Shown: piece after piece, positions 29,801-31,284 of the stretch
Layout of the letters: each line of letters opens with the position of its first letter
How positions within the stretch are numbered: the first letter of the stretch is position 1
NCBI GenBank assembly: GCA_004802705.1
Contig: SGPL01000394.1
Span: 1 to 31,284, forward strand
Direction: 5' to 3'
DNA from: Bondarzewia mesenterica
Lineage: Eukaryota; Basidiomycota; Agaricomycetes; Russulales; Bondarzewiaceae
Length of the DNA stretch: 31,284 nucleotides
Position numbers and translations under genes: made by a program
The notes under the pieces: generated by a model
The model's input: the letters and a program-made list of their open reading frames with translations, nothing else
Databases searched by the model: none
Told to the model about the DNA's origin: nothing

Positions 29801-31284
29801 CCATAACGACTTCGCTACTGGGTTGGCGACTGTATTTGCGCCCTCTATGGCGGCCGTTTTATTTATTGTCATCGCCGTTGCCATAGTTCAATGTATGTTT
29901 CTTGTTTATTTATTTTTCCGCAAAGGTCATGTAACTAACAGAGCATCAGTCTCTTCTCGCCTGTTCAGAACGGTGTCGGTCTCAGCCAATCAACTCGTAA
30001 TTTTCAAAACCGTGTTCTATCTTTTTGGCGCTATTGCCTCGATCTGGCTCATCGCTGCCGGCGCCGTCCTCTTCGCCTTTGACGCCCTCAGCACCAGTAC
30101 GCGCAGGACGCAGACCATCTCAGATGGGGCTATCTACATCTCCGTGCTGCTGCTGGCTATCGTCATTAACGTGGCTATCATATCCCCCGCTCTCCTCATG
30201 CTCCAACCCTTCCGGCTGCATCGTGCCCTGCGCATGGAAAAGGAGGCCGTCACACCGCGCCAACGTTTCCGGGGTGCGTGTGCCTTCTTCGTTTCTTTTT
30301 CCTACGACTAGCGGACGAGAAACTTACCTGTATATTTAGCTGTCTATCCAAGGACGTATAATCCTCTATTTGCCATGGGATGCTGTGTCCTTGCCGTCAT
30401 CTTCGCATCCGCGTTCTCCATGATCTTCCCACTTATCGGTCCCGCAGTCGCAATCTTGCTGCTCCTCACTCTCATCGGTAATGTCATATCGGTCCTCTTG
30501 ATCTGAGAAGCTTCCTCTGACTGTTACATCTTCGGAGACAGCCCATCGCTACCTGATTGGATACGTCTACGGACGGACGCTCTCACAGACGGGTGGCCTG
30601 CTGCAGTTGTGGTTGCTGAAGCGGTTCGGTACCGTTCTGGCATTGCAGCCCCTGCTCTTGGGCTTGATCTTGCTTAGCAGGCGGCTCTGGCCGGAAGGCG
30701 GCGTGCTCATTGGCGCGGCGGTCTTCACCGTCGTTTTTCGTCGAGTTTTATACTGCTCAGAAAACGCGCCCCCCCGAGGAGAACGTTGCTGAGCCATGTC
30801 ACGCAGAACTCGTTAGACACGTTCGCGAGGATGGCGCGAGGGCATGGTCAGGTATTGAATGAGGGCACCAGCCTCATCAGCTCGGGAAGGGCGCGAACAC
30901 GGGGATCGATGGCGTCCGTCCTCGAAATGATGTCCGTCACGCTTGCGGTCATGCCATCTCCCAGTCGCACCCGGGGACCAGTGCCACTCAGTACGTCATA
31001 CTTATCGTCTCTTGCTCGCGTCCCGCTTCGTCCGCTGACCTTTCTTGTGTTTTTGTTTTTGTTTTATCGCTTTGACCAGAGACGGAGACGCTGGATGACT
31101 TGACCGCGACCGAGCGTGCGGCGCGGACGCATCCGGACGCGCCGCCCGTCCTACCGCCTCTGCCGTTCGTGGACCACGCTGAGGAAATGTCAGGCATACT
31201 GTATGCGCCGGAGCTTATCGCGCCATCGCCGATCATCTGGTTGCCGAACGACACGGCGGGCGTTGCACGCTCGGAGGCGTACGA
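26875..31284 (+). CDS. CSC1/TMEM63 (OSCA, DUF221)-type stress-gated cation channel, 3' end outside window
   Basis: Exons 26875-27381, 27437-27507, 27555-28319, 28394-28592, 28668-29658, 29722-29892, 29950-30273, 30340-30477, 30542-30990 and 31080 to the window end, about 1270 residues so far. A Ser/Thr-rich N terminus precedes the first membrane helix (DGLLAVIVLPTAIGFLLWLL). Family motifs: RPRFRQIFGLREWFVRQDLR, FPSDEQLSQRTLWQCF, PDTQQLALLIEERDEILENL, GTRFQEVHHNLGVYGRLPLG, then the 7-TM core (GLATVFAPSMAAVLFIVIAV, VSVSANQLVIFKTVFYLFGA, YPRTYNPLFAMGCCVLAVIF, HRYLIGYVYGRTLSQTGG) and the fungal PHM7-type tail (PFVDHAEEMSGILYAPELI, IIWLPNDTAGVARSEAY). Such proteins are plasma-membrane, osmotically gated calcium-permeable channels. 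Two one-base excesses break the frame at 30734-30738 (five T) and 30769-30775 (seven C). The intron at 28593-28667 is in frame and could instead be coding. Confidence 0.93.
30734..30775 (+). other. Double frameshift in homopolymer runs of the CSC1-like gene
   Basis: Up to ...VFTVV the frame is 1. FVEFYTAQKTRPP, the expected family text, is in frame 2, reached if the T5 run at 30734-30738 were one base shorter. LLSHVTQNSLDTFARMARGH is in frame 3, reached if the C7 run at 30769-30775 were also one shorter. No intron of normal length can explain either change. The downstream exon phase is correct again at 30990. Confidence 0.8.

Noticed and set aside
1..31284. CRISPR arrays, tRNA/rRNA genes, bacterial operons, integrases or viral genes
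   Set aside because: No regularly spaced repeats, no cloverleaf with tRNA boxes noticed, and all coding signal is eukaryotic and intron-rich. I found no defence or mobile-element enzyme in the window.

Overview
The window looks like nuclear DNA of a basidiomycete fungus, most likely an Agaricomycete (mushroom-forming). Reasons: dense genes on both strands, many introns of about 45-75 nt with GT..AG ends, micro-exons, eukaryote-only protein families, and fungal-specific families (Fab1, a CSC1-type channel, a mushroom-type small hydrophobic protein). It is draft sequence: single N bases lie at 2152, 8566 and 19231, and one gene carries two homopolymer frameshifts. I rebuilt exons by hand and checked phase across every junction; all domain calls come from reading protein motifs, not from database searches.

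Layout. (1) 1-1909, +: 3' end of Fab1/PIKfyve PtdIns3P 5-kinase. (2) 2307-3791: a 41-bp perfect inverted repeat enclosing a TATA-driven gene for a 72-residue hydrophobic protein whose first coding exon is only the ATG. (3) About 3800-8490: gene-poor decayed zone with a multi-frame relic on the minus strand (4511-5796), a truncated MSH2 copy (6330-7349) and an orphan two-exon ORF (7693-8129). (4) 8488-9057, -: IFI6/IFI27 (ISG12)-like small membrane protein. (5) 9672-11338, -: secreted agmatinase-type ureohydrolase with GATA sites in its promoter. (6) 11982-12993, -: ricin B (beta-trefoil)-like protein. (7) 13257-15911, -: DCAF11/LEC14B-type WD40 protein, sharing a 175-bp divergent promoter with (8) 16087-18373, +: TBL1/Sif2-type LisH-WD40 corepressor subunit. 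(9) 18712-20075, +: GHITM/MICS1-type Bax-inhibitor-1 family mitochondrial membrane protein. (10) 20392-22565, +: coiled-coil protein resembling augmin subunit HAUS3. (11) 22748-25247, -: SLY1, an SM protein of ER-Golgi fusion. (12) 25919-26131, +: 70-residue MGC-start protein. (13) 26875-31284, +: CSC1/TMEM63-type stress-gated cation channel, cut by the window end.

Nothing here forms an operon-like system. The right two thirds (9.6-31.3 kb) is a normal housekeeping block: membrane traffic, mitochondria, spindle, chromatin and ubiquitin ligase adaptors, ion channel. The left third (2-9 kb) is the accessory part. The most unusual item is the inverted-repeat-bounded, probably regulated micro-gene; next come the MSH2 fragment lacking both its mismatch-binding and ATPase parts, and the fungal ISG12-like gene.
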